A stretch of 64,000 bases of DNA from Lineus longissimus (taxonomy: Eukaryota > Nemertea > Pilidiophora > Heteronemertea > Lineidae): NCBI RefSeq assembly GCF_910592395.1, contig NC_088326.1, positions 2,609,001 to 2,673,000 on the forward strand, given 5' to 3'. Below the pieces are notes generated by a model. The model ran no database searches. It was not told where the DNA came from and saw nothing but the letters and a program-made list of their open reading frames with translations. Every line of letters starts with the position of its first letter. Positions within the stretch are counted from its first letter, which is position 1. Below are positions 61,924 to 64,000 of the stretch, in pieces. The translations under genes were made by a program, and so were the position numbers.

Positions 61924-63056
61924 TTACTTCTTGTTCCACTCCATCTGTTCTTCCTTCTCTGCCACGACCTCATTTAGGTAGGGTGTGAGGTAGTTATCAT
62001 CCTGCAATGGAACATGTTGTAGGGTTATGATACTGGCAACCCGGAAACTTGCGTGTGCGTTTCAATGATGAAATGAAGGGCAAAAGGAACTGAACCCCTT
62101 TGAAAATATCTTGACAAGAGATTCCAGCAAATCTATTGTGATCTGAAAAGCTGAATCACCACCATGAACTAGTAACAATAACATACCAAGAAAGAATTCA
62201 TTTGATATTATTCCACATTCCCGGGCCAACAATGTAAAAGTCTGACCAGTCATACTCAAAAGAAGAAGATATCATTGACATTTTAATTGAAAGAGAACAC
62301 TTTTGCCCCAAAATGAGCGGCACAGGCACAGTATGACAAACCTTTTCAAATGTCATCCATTCCTCTTTTGGTAGAATGTCTTTCCTCGTCGATAACTGCA
62401 GCGCTCGGCAAATTCGGAACATGCGGTCATCGTACATCCGAGGGGGGAGACGACGGACGGCCTCTTTCACCTCAGCAGTCTCGTACAAGACATCATCCCT
62501 CATTAGACCTGCAAAGAAATTAATAGCGGAATAATCTATGGACACAAAACATATTTGAAATGACAGTAAAACTCCTCAAATTCAAATCGTAGGGTAAAAA
62601 GTAAAAGAAACATACCATATTGACAGAATCCAGATTTATTATAAGCCCACTTCTGGAGGGCTCTCATCATTGGACCTGGAGGAAGGGAAAGTCAATGAGG
62701 AGTTTTTTTAACTATTCGAGCAAATAGTGTGTTTATCATCAAGCTGCAACTGCAACAGTGCGTTAGCCAAGGGAGGGAGGAAACCTCATCAAAATCATGA
62801 AAATGTCAAAATTGCTGAGCGGAGACCGTACAGTGGCGACACCTATCGCGAATATTTCAAGACACAAGTTGACCATATCAAGGCTTAAAAAAGTACAAAA
62901 TCAGCATTTTATTGAGTTAACTTTGAGGTTGACAGTATCTTTATATGTAGTTCTTTATTGCAACATCCATAATGTAGCATAAAATGAGTCACGAAGACCG
63001 AAAATGAGAAAATAAAGCGTACTTTTCGTAACGACCTGTCGTGCGGCGGCAGCCAT
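61924..63056 (-). CDS. UQCRB: Cytochrome b-c1 complex subunit 7 (UQCRB), four exons
   Basis: Exons are 63056-63023, 62675-62616, 62508-62342 and 62001-61924: 339 nt, 112 aa, against 111 aa in human. All borders are GT-AG with phases 1, 1, 0. The product is a small matrix-side subunit of respiratory complex III that contacts cytochrome b and helps form the quinone site. Conserved segments read directly are GLMRDDVLYETAEVKEAVRR, LPPRMYDDRMFRICRAL, ILPKEEWMTFEK and, in the last exon, NYLTPYLNEVVAEKEEQMEW. The start MAAAARQVVTKS is in AAAATGGCTGCC, which also matches a YY1 site overlapping the initiation codon, common in respiratory genes. A minus-strand AATAAA at 61263-61258 may end the transcript. 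It is transcribed divergently from the gene at 63,336. Confidence 0.93.
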
Positions 63057-63335
63057 TTTGGAAACTGAAGGTCAAGGGGCATGACGGGAAGACAAAATTT
63101 TAAAAATTCATATCTCAATAACTAAAAATGTTTATCTAATAAAAAATATGTTATAAGCATGACTATAATATATTCTTTCGTTTGAGGTGAGTAACTTACG
63201 GCATGCCATTGATTTTAGGGGTCTCGTATCCACACATTTGCACGAGATTCAATATGTCAGCGCCCATGAAAAATAGAACGGGTGTAAACAATCGAAATTT
63301 TGGTTCCTTTTCTGGTCAATTTTGTCGTAATAAAG
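63057..63335. promoter_or_regulatory. Shared divergent promoter interval of UQCRB and the 63.3-kb gene
   Basis: Only 279 bp separate the two ATG codons on opposite strands. No TATA box stands out near either start. The YY1-like AAAATGGC overlaps the UQCRB ATG. Bidirectional function is inferred from spacing. Confidence 0.5.
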
Positions 63336-63907
63336 ATGCCTAAGGCCACTGTTACTGTCAGGTATATGCGCATGAATGGTTTAGCTATATATGCCACCCC
63401 TGGCATACTTCTAAATCAACGCATTCTATTGATGAATGGTGGAAAAACACTCGCTGTCGGTGTGCCAGCTGGCTTGAGTGCAGGGGGGCGTGGCCGTGGT
63501 CATGCTCATCACTTTGACAAAAGCCTATATCTGATACAGTAGACAACACTTGTCTCCAGTTTGCACATTGGTCATATCTACACCGCTTGCTGCAGTGCGC
63601 CGTACGTATGTACATTGTTTATCCCACACCCTGCTTGGCCTTGTTTACAAACATAGGATAGGATCATCCAAAGGTGGTAGGTCAATGAAATGCACAATAA
63701 TTGGCCCAGTTGAAATTGAAAATTGAATTGAATTTCTTTTTCAGAGAGTTGAAGAATAAAGATACAGGAATAGATGTCAGTATCCCAACATACCAGGAGA
63801 TAATAGGGTTAATCAGCAATACTGTAGAATTCCAAGTCGTCATAGTTACGGTTTTGAGATGCTTCAAGTCACCCGAACAAAAGGATGATGATGTGGTCCA
63901 GTTCATG
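63336..63907 (+). CDS. Unrecognised protein, first two coding exons (runs off the window)
   Basis: ATG at 63336 (AAAGATGC context) starts MPKATVTV, with donor CAG|GTATAT at 63361. The second exon 63745-63907 follows a polypyrimidine-ttcag acceptor and completes the Arg codon: ELKNKDTGIDVSIPTYQEII, GLISNTVEFQVVIVTVLRCF, KSPEQKDDDVVQFM, then ATG|GTGAGT, phase 0. The frame is open across the join (63 residues). The hydrophobic alternation VEFQVVIVTVL suggests an alpha-helical or beta core rather than disorder. I do not recognise the family. The rest of the gene lies beyond base 64,000. Confidence 0.55.
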
Positions 63908-64000
63908 GTGAGTGACAATATTTTTCATGTAGTGATAGTTTTCTTGCTTTCGAAATAGCATTGGTCAGGAGTGGCGTGTGCACCAATCCCTCACATGTTG

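Noticed and set aside
1-64000. CRISPR arrays, operons, riboswitches or phage-like genes
   Set aside because: Gene structure is eukaryotic with spliced exons, and no direct-repeat/spacer array is present.

Overview
The window is nuclear DNA from an animal. Genes are split by GT-AG introns, repeats are dense, and every recognisable gene is a metazoan orthologue. The repeat texture (tRNA-derived SINEs, a CR1/L2-like LINE, MITEs, tandem units with nuclear-receptor-like half-sites, abundant acatgt and taggcct words) suggests a marine invertebrate, perhaps a deuterostome such as an echinoderm. That placement is inference and low confidence.

Layout. (1) 2,476-7,604 (-): a ZNF385-like protein with four U1-type C2H2 fingers. 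I assembled six coding exons (873 nt, 290 aa); a probable 5' UTR exon lies at about 12.2 kb. (2) 13,059-19,259: a 6.2-kb rearranged inverted-repeat element whose arms contain degenerate tandem repeats, with no transposase visible. (3) 24,759-55,311 (-): the main gene, a CAMSAP/Patronin microtubule minus-end protein. I joined 17 coding exons in one closed frame (5,988 nt, 1,995 aa), covering the CH domain, a 3.7-kb central exon, a charged coiled coil and the C-terminal CKK domain. Two further upstream exons (51,391-52,779 and 58,500-58,556) end in the same phase as the first exon and look like alternative first exons. One would add a 463-residue acidic N-terminus. The other starts with an N-myristoylation-like MGANES. 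(4) 59,592-60,945 (+): a 5'-truncated non-LTR retrotransposon with an open reverse-transcriptase frame, lying inside an older tandem repeat. (5) 61,924-63,056 (-): UQCRB, subunit 7 of mitochondrial complex III, complete in four exons (112 aa). (6) 63,336-end (+): the first two coding exons of an unrecognised gene, divergent from UQCRB across a 279-bp shared promoter interval.

The genes do not form a pathway. The region is an ordinary gene neighbourhood: an RNA/DNA-binding zinc-finger gene, a cytoskeletal gene, and a respiratory gene paired head-to-head with an unknown gene. Introns and spacers are filled with SINEs, three deletion derivatives of one MITE, a palindromic 205-bp element, a 1.2-kb tandem element ending in a GAC tract and hairpin, and homopolymer tracts. 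No CRISPR array, intact tRNA, rRNA or prokaryotic operon was seen.
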